Below are positions 32,207 through 42,740 of a stretch of DNA of 64,000 nt, piece by piece. Position 1 is the first letter of the stretch. Each line of letters starts with the position of its first letter. The DNA is from Silene conica (Eukaryota; Streptophyta; Magnoliopsida; Caryophyllales; Caryophyllaceae). A program made the position numbers and the translations under genes. The stretch lies in the NCBI GenBank assembly GCA_029255685.2, contig CM055311.2:1660269-1724268 (forward strand), given 5' to 3'. The notes below the pieces were generated by a model. The model was not told the DNA's origin. It searched no databases and was given only the letters and a program-made list of their open reading frames with translations.

Positions 32207-35077
32207 ATGCGCAGGTCAGTTCAAGGAGAACTCCTACCACTTGATCTCGAAATTGAGAGGACTCTTAGAGAAAGAAGAAAGCAACTTCTACCAAATCAGG
32301 AAGGAGGCTCACCATCTTCCTTATTTCAAGAAGGCTTATTCGAATTACCACCATCTTCACCAAAAACACCACCTTCACAACCAAATTCACCCATCAATCC
32401 ACCTTCACCAAAAACACCACATTTTACCTACTTTCCAGTTTTTCCTAAAGAAGAAGATAATATGGCAGAAGAAGCTACTATTGCCAGTCACTCCATGCCT
32501 CAGGCAAAGGACCTATACAAAGGGTTCACTTTACCTGCAGGTACTGGGAAGCCATTCGAGGCCAAGCCTGCCTACATTACTATGGTTGAAAGAAACCAAT
32601 TTGGAGGCTCGGCCAATGAGGATGCTGCTAAGCATATTGAAATCTTCACAGATTACATATGTTCTATAGCACCCCCAGAAGGAGTGACGCAGGACCAGAT
32701 TAAACAGACCATGTTTATCTTCTCCCTTAGGGACTCTGCGAGAGAGTGGTACAGAGATCTTGACCGCACTGCTGCGGGAGTTACAGACTGGAACACCTTA
32801 GCCTTAGCATTCTACAGGAAATACTATTCTGCATCAAAGACGAATGCCTTAAGAGCGCAGATTACCAATTTCAAGCAAGGTCCCAATGAAGACTTTAGCG
32901 AGGCGTGGGACAGGTTCAAGAGACTTGTTCGATCCATACCACATCATGGATTCGAACAATGGTTTCTTTGCAACCAGTTCTACAATGGTCTCTATGATGA
33001 CAACAGGGCCTACTTAGATGCTGCAGCTAATGGGAGATTCCAAGATAATTCAGGAGAGACTAAGGGTCTCAAGTTAATAGAAGATGTTGCTGTGCACCGC
33101 GCTGAGCATGGTACTTCTAGGGGAAACCAGAGGAAATCTGAGTACAACCTGTCAGCAATTGAGGCCTTGACAGCCAAGCTAGAAAAATTTGAGGCTGCAG
33201 GAAAGCTCGATCTAGGGAGTGGAAGCAAGGGAGGAATATACCAGGTGAACGCCGTTCAGGACGGACCCTTTGCTTGTGAGAGGTGCGGTGGAGAAGGGCA
33301 TGTGTCAAAGTTCTGTACTTCATCTAATGAAACATGTGCCGCTTTTCAGCATTACCGTGGGAACAATTTCTATGATCCGAATAATAACAATGTCCATCCC
33401 AACTTAAGGTGGACAAGCCAGAATGTTCAAAACCCACAGGGCATGCAACCTCAGCAAAATTCCACTTATGTACCCCCACATAAACAAAACTTCCAAAGAA
33501 CACCTTTCAACCCTCAACCACCTTCTAATCCACCACCCAACACAGATGCTCTTATCCAAAATCTTATCGGGTTGGTTCAGAAGGAGTCACAGGCTAGAGA
33601 GGCAGGGATGAAGATGTTAGAGTCCCAGATTGCTCAGATCGCGAGCAAGAATGATACTAGGGCTCCGGGTCAACTTCCGACCAAGCCGGACCAGAAGAAG
33701 GAGACTCTAAACGTCGTAACCCTGCGAAGTGGAGCTAAAGTGGGGGCTGAGAAAGAAAAACAGGCGAGTAGCAGCGAAGGCGGTCGACCGACCGAAGCTT
33801 CTGGTCGACCGACCACAGAGCAGGATCCGGAAATTTGTCCTGAACAGAAGACTGGTCGACCGACCAATAATACCGGTCGACCGACCACCGAAGCAGAACC
33901 TGAAGTTCCCTTTCGTCCAGAATTGCCGAATAACTTACGGGATTTCCTTTTCAGGGGTGACAAGACCCCCAGATTTTTAAAAAGGGGTGCAAATACTGAA
34001 TCTTCAGCTGCTCCTTTTCCAGAAAGACTCGTGCCTTCAAAGGATCAGGTATCTTTTGACAAATTTAAGGATGTGATTCGTTCATTAAATGTTCAAGTCC
34101 CATTTTTAGAATTAGTTCAACAAGTTCCTTCCTATCTTAAATTCATGAGACAACTTTTGTCAAGAAAGAGGTCTCTAGAAAAGGTTGAGTCGGTGGCCCT
34201 CACTGAAGAGTCATCTAGTTTTTTAACACATGTTATTGCCCCTTATAAACTAGAGGACCCTGGAAGTTTTTCTGTCCCTTGTAATATAGGAACCTTCCCA
34301 GTTAAGAAGGCTCTATGCGACTTAGGTGCTAGTATAAGTGTCATGCCCTTAAGCGTTGCCTTAAAACTAGGAATGACCGAATTTGCAGTGACCAGTATGA
34401 CCGTCCAGATGGCAGATCGCACATCTATGGAACCTGTAGGGGTGTTAGAAAACATCCCTGTGCGTATAGACAGGTTTTTCTTCCCAGTTGACTTTGTTGT
34501 CTTGGACATCCCAGAGGATGCCCATATACCCATAATTCTAGGAAGACCCTTTCTTCACACTGCAGGTGCCATTATAGATGTAGGCACTGGAACTCTAACC
34601 TTCAAAGTAGGCAAACATTCTATTATCTATGGCCTATCTTATAGGAAGAAGGATGCTATGACCCCCATCACGTGTAATGCTATCACTTCTGAGAAGAAGT
34701 ATGAGGTCATCACTACTTCTCCCACTTTATTACCTGTTCCTGTATCTGTTTTTACACCTCCGCCCCAGATTGGGAGCAATAGGGAGGACACTTCTGTTAT
34801 GACTATTGCAGGAACTGGTTTGGGGAAACCCAAGGAGAAGGAAGTCATCATCCAAAGAGGAGGAATGGGATGCTTAAGCTATGAAGAGGATGAGGATCCA
34901 GACGTCGTGGATCGAGAGGAGAAAAGGAAGAGGAAGCAGGCTCAAGAAGAGAGACCGTCGCATATGCTTTACGACGGAGGAAAGAAGATGTGTTTTGCTA
35001 CTAAAGCAAAAACTGTGGAGACTACGGCATGCCGTCAGAAGCCGTGGTCGGATATTTTCCGCATCTTTAACGGATAG
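32207..35077 (+). CDS. Gag-protease polyprotein of element G (956 aa)
   Basis: A single frame beginning MRRSVQGELLPL about 100 bp after the primer-binding site. It has a Pro-rich N-terminal segment and an Athila-type capsid domain at about residues 150-260 (AREWYRDLDRT, TNFKQGPNEDFSEAWDRFKRL, WFLCNQFYNGL). A zinc knuckle CERCGGEGHVSKFC lies near 355. An aspartic protease with the Athila-style active site (ALCDLGASISVMPLSVALKLG-type block) lies near 705. An acidic and basic tail follows. Four GRPT motifs at about 526, 533, 550 and 557 are encoded by in-frame palindromic dodecamers. There is no RT or integrase downstream. Retrotransposon protein, not a host gene. Confidence 0.93.
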   Translation: MRRSVQGELLPLDLEIERTLRERRKQLLPNQEGGSPSSLFQEGLFELPPSSPKTPPSQPNSPINPPSPKTPHFTYFPVFPKEEDNMAEEATIASHSMPQAKDLYKGFTLPAGTGKPFEAKPAYITMVERNQFGGSANEDAAKHIEIFTDYICSIAPPEGVTQDQIKQTMFIFSLRDSAREWYRDLDRTAAGVTDWNTLALAFYRKYYSASKTNALRAQITNFKQGPNEDFSEAWDRFKRLVRSIPHHGFEQWFLCNQFYNGLYDDNRAYLDAAANGRFQDNSGETKGLKLIEDVAVHRAEHGTSRGNQRKSEYNLSAIEALTAKLEKFEAAGKLDLGSGSKGGIYQVNAVQDGPFACERCGGEGHVSKFCTSSNETCAAFQHYRGNNFYDPNNNNVHPNLRWTSQNVQNPQGMQPQQNSTYVPPHKQNFQRTPFNPQPPSNPPPNTDALIQNLIGLVQKESQAREAGMKMLESQIAQIASKNDTRAPGQLPTKPDQKKETLNVVTLRSGAKVGAEKEKQASSSEGGRPTEASGRPTTEQDPEICPEQKTGRPTNNTGRPTTEAEPEVPFRPELPNNLRDFLFRGDKTPRFLKRGANTESSAAPFPERLVPSKDQVSFDKFKDVIRSLNVQVPFLELVQQVPSYLKFMRQLLSRKRSLEKVESVALTEESSSFLTHVIAPYKLEDPGSFSVPCNIGTFPVKKALCDLGASISVMPLSVALKLGMTEFAVTSMTVQMADRTSMEPVGVLENIPVRIDRFFFPVDFVVLDIPEDAHIPIILGRPFLHTAGAIIDVGTGTLTFKVGKHSIIYGLSYRKKDAMTPITCNAITSEKKYEVITTSPTLLPVPVSVFTPPPQIGSNREDTSVMTIAGTGLGKPKEKEVIIQRGGMGCLSYEEDEDPDVVDREEKRKRKQAQEERPSHMLYDGGKKMCFATKAKTVETTACRQKPWSDIFRIFNG
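33782..33886. repeat. Paired palindromic dodecamers, two pairs, inside G coding region
   Basis: GGTCGACCGACC at 33782, 33803, 33854 and 33875. The pair spacing of 21 bp is seven codons, so each dodecamer is read in the same phase as Gly-Arg-Pro-Thr. Confidence 0.95.
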
Positions 35078-35256
35078 TTGTTTTTAAGTTGCAGTTTTAA
35101 GACAATTTATTTTATGTTGTGTGAGACTTTTTAGTTTGGCTTGCTAGTAGTTAAGACTTTAAGAATCGTTTTGGCATCTCGCGCATTGTTGGGCGCGCTT
35201 TTTTTTTCTTGCTTTTTCAGGATTTCCGAAGAAAAGAAGACCTCCAGGACTCAGCT

Positions 35257-35361
35257 GGTCGACCGACCAGAAAAATCGGTCGGTCGACCAGAGGCGCTGT
35301 ATCGCAGATTTTTCCGATGTTCACAGGAGGTCGATCGACCCGTTTAGCCGGTCGGTCGACC
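35257..35361. repeat. Paired palindromic dodecamers, two pairs (G 3' region)
   Basis: GGTCGACCGACC (35257) with GGTCGGTCGACC (35278); GGTCGATCGACC (35329) with GGTCGGTCGACC (35350). Starts 21 bp apart. Confidence 0.92.
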
Positions 35362-36366
35362 TACTGTCCGCTGCAGTCTTTCGTTTTTCTTCCTTGGAAA
35401 TCATGAAATCGTCTTTGGTACTTTAGTGGCACTGCTGACCACCAAAACCTCCCAGCTTACGCTGGTTTGGGGAGGTTTTTCTCATACATCTTTTTACCCA
35501 GTGAGTTCTTTCCAGTTTTTTCTTAAGTTTTTTTTTTTTTACTTGCATTTATCTTTTAATTTTCTAAAAACCTTTACTTAGGCTAATGCACAATGGGGAC
35601 ATTGTGCGGGTTGGTTTGGGGAATGGTTTCGTGTTACATGCATTGCATTTTGTCACACGTTTACTGCATTTCTGTCTTGCATTGTTCTTTTCTTTATTTT
35701 CCTTATATATACAAAAATCCAAAAAAATTAAAATTCCAAAAAAATGCACGTTTATTTTAGCATATAGGTCGAGTCGGAACGAAAAGTATTTCAAGGATGA
35801 TTTTGCTTTCTTACATGTTTATGCCTTTATCTTGCCTTGTCAACTTGTTTTAGTATGAAAGTCTTTTGCATATCTACGAGTTTTTGTCAATTTGTATATC
35901 TTGAGACTTGACTTATACCTTGGTAACCTACTATACATTCTAAGGTTTAGAGCTTATTTCCTGGTTTCATTCTTAAACCAGTTGTCTAGGATGTGAGTAG
36001 TACTCCCCTTGGAACATGTTACATCAATATGCATAAACATGAGCTTGAATTGCTATATACTTGTTTTACTTTCTCGTTTTGTGAGTCTTGATACGTGCAT
36101 TTGGGATCTCTTTTCTCATATTTACCCATAAGCTTCACATAACCAAAATTGCCTTTTTATTCCCCCAAAACTACATCCCATACTTAGCCTACCCTTCCAA
36201 GCTAGTATTTGTGGTCTTTGGTTTATTTTTTGAGGCATCTTGGTTTGTATGCTATCATGAGCAAAAAGAGAAAAGAAAGAAAAGAACAAGAACAGAAAAA
36301 AAAATTCAGAAAAGAAAGAAAGAAAAAAGAAAAAACGAAAAAAAAAATCCGGAAAATGCAGACGAC

Positions 36367-36399
36367 AGTCGACCGACCACATCTATAGGTCGGTCGACC
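36367..36399. repeat. Paired palindromic dodecamer (G 3' region)
   Basis: AGTCGACCGACC (36367) and GGTCGGTCGACC (36388), 21 bp apart, next to A-rich low-complexity sequence. Confidence 0.9.
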
Positions 36400-37057
36400 G
36401 CCTGACACCATCAATAAAATTTTTTCGTTCCAAAATCCCTTTCTTTTATATGTTATCACTCCCGTACTTCATTCAAAAATATTTGGGAGTCCTTTCTTAT
36501 ATTCAAATGTGGGAGTTGTGCTACAAAAGAGCACTTTCTTAATATCAAAAAAAGTTGTGAAATATGTTGTTGGGAATCGGTTTTACTAGCTTGGCTACTA
36601 ACCCCACAAATCCAAAAACATCTTAACCACTTTTACCTTTAACCTCACATACCTTTCGTACCTCATTTGCATGTATCTAGGTCACTTAAATAAGATTGTT
36701 ATACAAAGTTGTAGAATTCCTGTTCATGTTAGATTGCAGGCATGTTTTCATGGGTCGCAGTTAGGTGAGTGTCTCTACAAAATTACTTCTTTCTATCTTT
36801 TACATATACTCACCCTTTGCTTCATGAGTGTCTCGAGCGCACCGCGAGAGTCCATGGTATAAAGTCTCTATAGTCTCTAGTGTTGCAAGTTTGACGACAC
36901 CATAACTCGTTTGCATGATTTGAATATTATCTCATTTTGTTCTTGGTATTGGTTTAGGCTGACATGTAAATTTCGCTCTGAGTTTGAAATCGTTCCATTA
37001 GTTAGGATCGAGTCTATTTCTTGCTTGAGGGCAAGCAAGGGTTTGGTTTGGGGAATT

Positions 37058-38614
37058 TGATACGTGTCTATTTTATGATGTTTTACATCTATTTTTACAC
37101 GTATTTGGTCGCTCATTTACTATGTTTTAGCCTTTATTTCCCACAAATTGTGTACTTTCGTATTTTTATGCACTTTTGCAGATTTATGCGGAAAAGAGAC
37201 GATTTAGCACCAAATTCGTATCCTCGAGTCTTTTGCTTAATTGAGGATTAAATGGAAAGTCAATTGGAGTCAAAGTCAAGTGCCAAAAGTCAAAACAAGA
37301 GAAATCCAAAGATTTCCGTACAGAGGCGGTCGACCGACCAGCTAAACGGGTCGGCCGACCAGTCCTGAATTTTAACTAAGCCCAAATTTCAAGGAATGCC
37401 GGAAATAAAAGAAGCCCAACAGGAAGCGGTCGACCGACCCGAATAGTAGGTCGACCGACCACAACAGAAGCCCAATCGATTCTTTTCGGAAATAAACTAG
37501 AATTAGAGTCTTTAGGAAACTCTAATCTCTTACCCTATATAAGCTAATCTTGTAGCTAGGGTTTAGATATCTTAGATCTTGATAATCAAGTTTTGCATCG
37601 AATCTTTCAGTATCAAGTTTTATCAGGTTTAGTTTTGTAATCTTTCAATAATTCTCAAGCATTCAATAAAGTTTGTTCCTTTCTGCCCTAATTCCAATTG
37701 TGGTAATTACTCTTTTAATCTAGCTTTTTATTATAGTTCTTATTTTTATTATAATTGTTAAGTTAGAATCCCAAGCTTTATTGAATCTTGCATGTTTAGA
37801 TTATTTACTATGTTCTCCATGTTTATTCTCAATTTCATAATCATCTTAACAACCATGAGTAGCTAATTTTCATATGTTAGGATGTAGGGGATGAATATGC
37901 GTAGGTAAATAGAATTCGAAAGACCGACTTGTAGCAGGACCACGGTCGGCCGACTGGAATAGCTGGTCGGTCGACCGAGGCCGTGGTCGGCCGACTGGAG
38001 TAGCCGGTCGGTCGACCACCCGCGTATGTTTTCTTATTTCGTCTTTTCTTGTTAATTATAATATCCTGCAATGAGACCATAAGGAGATTTGTATGATGTT
38101 AGTAATGACCTACCCAAGATTGAAAGATACGGGAAGGGCATTGGTTTACACCTTAAGACGGATAGGTTACTCAAGGCGGAAAGGTATGTGACCTGGAATT
38201 TAGGAATCACCCTTATTGTTGACACCCAATAATTCTGAGACCTAGGAACTAATAGCATAGCCTCCGAAAGGAGCTATTAGGTAGCATAGACTTAAAAAGA
38301 TATGTTACGCCCCCTTACGCGACTGCAATACATGTTGACCTTAGGATTTATTTTACCTTAGCTATTTATTACCCAAACATCCTAGCATCCCTTTTATATA
38401 GTTTTAATCTCATCTTTATTTTCTTGTTTTATTTTTATCTTTACTTTAGACTTAGTAATCAACCAATCAAACCCCCAAATTTGTTACCTTTAAAACATTA
38501 ACATCAAACAATAAACATTCCCCACCTCCTTGTGGTTCGACCCTGACTTTCACTATCTATTGTTAAAGTTAGGAATTATAAATTTATCTTTGGTACCCCC
38601 AACGACGGGCATCA
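37058..38614 (+). repeat. Element G 3' LTR
   Basis: 1557 bp, matching 30528-32084 with about five substitutions noticed by eye. It is followed by target duplication GGGGT (38615-38619). It carries the same four dodecamer pairs. Confidence 0.95.
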
Positions 38615-38619
38615 GGGGT

Positions 38620-41079
38620 CATAGCATCCTTCTTCCTATAAGATAGGTCATATATAATAGAATGCTTTCCTACTTTAAAGGTTAAAGTCCCAGTGCCTAC
38701 ATCTATAATGGCTCCTGCATTGTGGAGGAAAGGTCTTCCTAGTATTATAGGTATATGGGCATCCTCTAGGATGTCCAAAACTACGAAGTCAACTGGGAAG
38801 AAAAACCTGTCAATACGCACAGGGATGTTTTCCAACACCCCTACAAGTTCCATAGATGTACGATCTGCCATCTGGACAGTCATGCTGGTCACTGCAAATT
38901 CGGTCATTCCTAATTTTAAGGCAACACTTAGGGGCATGACACTGATACTAGCACCTAAGTCGCATAAAGCCTTCTTAACTGGGAAGGTTCCTATATTGCA
39001 GGGGACAGAAAAACTACCAGGGTCTTCTAATTTGTGAGGGGCAATAACATGTGTTAAAAAGCTAGATGACTCTTCAGTGAGGGCCACCGACTCAACCTTA
39101 TCTAGAGACCTCTTTCTTGACAAAAGTTGTCTCATAAATTTAAGATATGAAGGAACTTGTTGGACTAATTCTAGAAACGGAACTTGAACATTTAATGAAC
39201 GAATTACGTCTTTAAATTTGTCAAAAGATACCTGATCCTTCGAAGGTATGAGTCTTTCTGGGAAAGGAGGGGCTGAGGACTCGGTATGTGCAGCCCTTTT
39301 CAGAAACCTGGGGGTCTTATCACCCCGGAAAAGAAATTCCCTTAAGTTGTGCGGCAATTCGGGACGAAAAGGGGCTTCTGGTTCTGCCTCGGTGGTCGGT
39401 CGACCATCTTCCTCGGTCGGTCGACCGCTCTCCTGTTCAGCGAGAATTTTCGGGTTCTGCTCAGAGGTCGGTCGACCTGGCTCCTGGGTCGGTCGACCTT
39501 CCGTGCTGCTACTCGGCTGTTTTTCTTTCTCGACCCCCACTTTAGCTCCACTTCGTAGGGATATGATGTTTAGAGTCTCTTTTTTCTGGTCCGTTTTGGT
39601 CGGAAGTTGACCCGGAGCCCTAGTATCATTCTTGCCCGCAATTTGAGCAATCTGAGATTCTAACATCTTCATCCCTGCCTCTCTAGCCTGTGACTCCTTC
39701 TGAACCAACCCAATAAGATTTTGGATAAGAGTGTCTGTGTTGGGTGGTGGATTTGAAGGTGGTTGAGGGTTGAAGGGTGGTTTTTGAAAACCTTGCTTAT
39801 GTGGGGGGATATATGTGGAATTTTGCTGAGGTTGTATATGTTGTGGGTTGAGAACATTCTGGCTTGTCCACCTCATGTTGGGATGGATATTATTATTATT
39901 CGGGTCATAGAAATTGTTCCCACGATAGTGTTGAAAAGCGGCACATGTTTCATTGGATGAAGTACAGAATTTCGACACGTGCCCTTCTCCACCGCACCTC
40001 TCACAAGCAAAGGGTCCGTCTTGAACGGCGTTCACCTAGTAAATTCCTCCCTTGCTCCCACTTCCTAGATCGAACTTCCCTCCAGCCTCTAATTTTTCCA
40101 ACTTGGCCGTCAAGGCCTCGATAGCTGCTAGGTTATATTCAGATTTCCTTTAATTGCCTCTAGAAGTTCCATGCTCAGCACGGTGTACAGCAACATCTTC
40201 TATCAATTTGAGACCCTTAGTCTCTCCTGAATTATCTTGGAATCTCCCATTAGCTGCAGCATCTAGATAGGCTCTGTTGTCATCGTAGAGGCCATTGTAG
40301 AACTGGTTACAAAGAAACCATTGTTCGAATCCGTGATGTGGTATGGATCGAACAATTCTCTTGAACCTGTCCCACGCCTCACTAAAGTCCTCATTGGGGC
40401 CTTACTTGAAATTTGTAATCTGCGCCCTCAAAGCATTAGTCTTTGATGCAGAATAGTATTTCCTGTAGAATGCTAAGGCTAGGGTATTCCAATCTGTGAC
40501 TCCCGCAGCAGTGCGGTCCAAGTCTCTGTACCACTCCCTCGCAGCGTCCCTAAGAGAGAAGATAAACATGGTCTGCTTAATCTGGTCCTGCATCACTCCT
40601 TCTGGGGGTGCAATAGAGCATATGTAATCTGTGAAGATTTCAATATGCTTTGCAGCATCCTCATTGGCTGAGCCTCCGAATTGGTTTCTTTCAACCATAG
40701 TAATATAGGCAGGCTTGGCCTCGAATGGCTTCCCAGTACCTGCAGGTAAAGTGAACCCTTTGTATAGGTCCTTTGCCTGAGGCATGGAGTGACTGGCAAT
40801 AGTAGCTTCCTCTGTCATGTTTTCTTCTCCTTTTGGAAAAAATGGAAAGTAGGTAAAAGGTGGTGTTCTTGGTGAAAGTGGATTGTTGGGTGAATTTGGT
40901 TGTGAAGGTGGTGTTTTTGGTGAAGATGGTAATGATGGTTGTTCAAATAGGTCTTCTTGAAATAAGGAAGATGGTGAACCTCCTTCCTGATTTGCTAGAA
41001 GTTGCTTTCTCCTTTCTCTAAGAGTCCTCTCAAGCTCGTGGTCAAGTGGTAGGAGTTCTCCTTGAACTGACCTGCGCAT
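38620..41079 (-). pseudogene. Element E gag-protease region, main part
   Basis: The minus strand encodes the same protein as G: Pro-rich N-terminus (MRRSVQGELLPLDHELER), Athila-type capsid, zinc knuckle CERCGGEGHVSKFC and protease block ALCDLGASISVMPL. Broken in about two places, and separated by G from its C-terminal end. Two dodecamer pairs at 39394/39415 and 39466/39487 again encode GRPT repeats. The segments between GRPT motifs differ from those in G, while the GRPT motifs are kept. Confidence 0.88.
39394..39498. repeat. Paired palindromic dodecamers, two pairs, inside E coding region
   Basis: GGTCGGTCGACC at 39394, 39415, 39466 and 39487 (minus strand GGTCGACCGACC). Spacing 21 bp in each pair, matching the G coding region. 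Confidence 0.92.
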
Positions 41080-41178
41080 AAGATGGAAACTACAAGGAAA
41101 TGGTGAGAAGGTTTAAGGAACAAAAAGTTCCTTAAACAAAGCGAAACAAAAACAAAAACAATAAACACTGGCGTCACC

Positions 41179-41196
41179 TCCCCGGCAACGGCGCCT
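41179..41196 (-). other. Element E primer-binding site (tRNA-Asp)
   Basis: The minus strand reads GGCGCCGTTGCCGGGGA, next to the 5' LTR end at 41202. Confidence 0.9.
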
Positions 41197-41201
41197 AAAT
41201 T

Positions 41202-42735
41202 TGATGCCCGTCGTTGAGGGTACCAAAGATAAAATTTATAATTCCTAACTTTAACAATAGATAGCGAAATTCAGGGTCGAACCATAGAGAGGTGGGGAAT
41301 GTTTATTGTTTGGTGTTTAATGTTTAAAGGTAACAAATTTGGGGGTTTGATTGTTGATTACTAATTCTAAGGCAAAGATTAAAACAAACAAATAATAAAA
41401 TATGAGAATAAAATATAATAAAAGGGATGCTAGGATGTTTGGGGTAATAAATAGCTAAGGTAATATAAATCCTAAGTCAACATGTACTGCAGTCGCGTAA
41501 GGGGTGTAACATATCCTTTCGGTCTATGGTACCTAATAGCTCCTTTCGGCCTATGCTATTAGTTCCTAGGTCTCACAATTATTGGGTGTCAACAATAAGG
41601 GTGATTCCTAAATCCTAGGTCACATACCTTTCAGTCTTAAGTAACCTAGCCGTCTTAAGGTGTAAACCAATGCCCTTCCCGTATCTCTCAATCTTGGGTA
41701 GGTCATTACTAACATCCTACAAGTCTTCTTTCAGTCTCATTGTAGGATATTATAGTCAACAAGAAGACGAAACAGGATTCATGCGCGAGTGGGTCGACCG
41801 ACCAGCTACTCTAGTCGGCCGACCACCGCCTCGGTCGACCGACCCATTATTTGAGTCGGCCGACCGCGGCTCTGCTACAAGTCGGTCTCGGAATCTATAC
41901 TACCTACGCATATTCATCCTCTACATCCTAACATATGAAATTTAGCTATGCATGGTAATTGAAACGATAATAAAGATGGGAATAAACATGGTAAACATAG
42001 TAAATAATCTAAACATGCGACATTCAATAAAGCTTGAGAATTCTATCTTAATTGGATGCAATAGTAATAAGAACAATAATAAAGCTAGATTAAAAGAGTA
42101 ATTACCACAGTCGGAATTAGGGCAGAAAGGAACAAACTTTATTGAATGCTTGGGAATTATTGAAAGATTACATAACTAAAGCTGGAATCAAACTAGTTTG
42201 TAACTTCTTCTAAATAAAACTCGATGTCTAACCCTAATTACAAGATTGGCTTATATAGGGCAAAAGATTAGAGTTTCCTAAAGACTCCTACTTCTAAACT
42301 ATTTCCGAAAAAACGTTCCTGGGCTTCGCTGAGGTCGGTCGACCACTTGGGTGGGTCGGTCGACCTCTTTTACGGGCTTAGCAAATTCTGGGCTTTTCTT
42401 CAGATTCTGGACTTCATAAAAATTAGGCCTGGTCGGCCGACCCATAAAGTAGGTCGGTCGACCGTATCCGCATGGAAAATCTCCGGTTTTCTTCTCGTTT
42501 TGACTCTTGGTACTTAAATAAAGACTCCAGTTGACTTTCCTTCGTTCCTTAATTATGCAAAAGACTCGAGGACATGAATTTGGTGCTAAATCGTCCCTTT
42601 TCCGCATAAATCTGCAAAAGTGCATAAAAATACGAAAGTACACGATTGTTGGGAAAAAAGGGCTAAAACATAGTAAATGAGCGACCAAATGCGTGTAAAA
42701 ATAGATGAAAAACATCATAAAATAGACACGCATCA
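41202..42735 (-). repeat. Element E 5' LTR
   Basis: TGATGCCCGTCG...ACACGCATCA, 1534 bp. TATA-like site at 42250-42258 (minus), 477 bp from the LTR start. Four dodecamer pairs as in the 3' LTR. Confidence 0.95.
41792..41865. repeat. Paired palindromic dodecamers, two pairs (E 5' LTR)
   Basis: Starts at 41792/41813 and 41833/41854. Further pairs in this LTR are at 42333/42354 and 42431/42452. All have 21-bp spacing. Confidence 0.92.
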
Positions 42736-42740
42736 GTCCC

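Larger units (their letters stand above)
35078..37057 (+). mobile_element. Element G 3' non-coding region and polypurine tract
   Basis: About 2 kb with no recognisable protein. Hairpins AAAACCTCCC/GGGAGGTTTT (35444/35470) and GCACAATG/CATTGTGC (35588/35600, loop GGGA) are conserved in E. The motif GGTTTGGGGA occurs at about 35464, 35615 and 37044; the last abuts the LTR and is the polypurine tract. An A-rich low-complexity stretch lies at 36262-36355. Paired dodecamers stand at 35257/35278, 35329/35350 and 36367/36388. Confidence 0.75.
30528..38614 (+). mobile_element. Element G: Athila-type gag-protease element inserted in E
   Basis: 8.1 kb with two 1557-bp LTRs (30528-32084 and 37058-38614) and target duplication GGGGT. 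It has a tRNA-Asp primer-binding site, one long gag-protease frame, a 2-kb non-coding 3' region and a polypurine tract. It is the same family as its host E but in the opposite orientation. It looks whole for its class, in that it has no reverse transcriptase or integrase and so must rely on enzymes of other elements. The LTRs differ at about five positions by eye (0.3 percent), so this is the youngest insertion in the nest. Confidence 0.94.
26597..42735 (-). mobile_element. Element E: Athila-type gag-protease element (TR-GAG-like) inserted in the D LTR
   Basis: LTRs of 1534 bp each (26597-28130 and 41202-42735) start TGATGCCCGTCG and end ACACGCATCA on the plus strand. The target duplication is GTCCC (26592-26596 and 42736-42740). 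The primer-binding site matches tRNA-Asp, as in Athila elements. Only gag and protease are encoded; there is no reverse transcriptase or integrase. The coding part has about two or three breaks and is also split by element G. By-eye LTR divergence is about 1.3 percent. Confidence 0.92.

Noticed and set aside
35078-37057. Possible envelope-like gene in the 3' region of G, as in some Athila elements
   Set aside because: No frame longer than about 105 residues, and none with membrane segments or conservation in E. The region looks non-coding.
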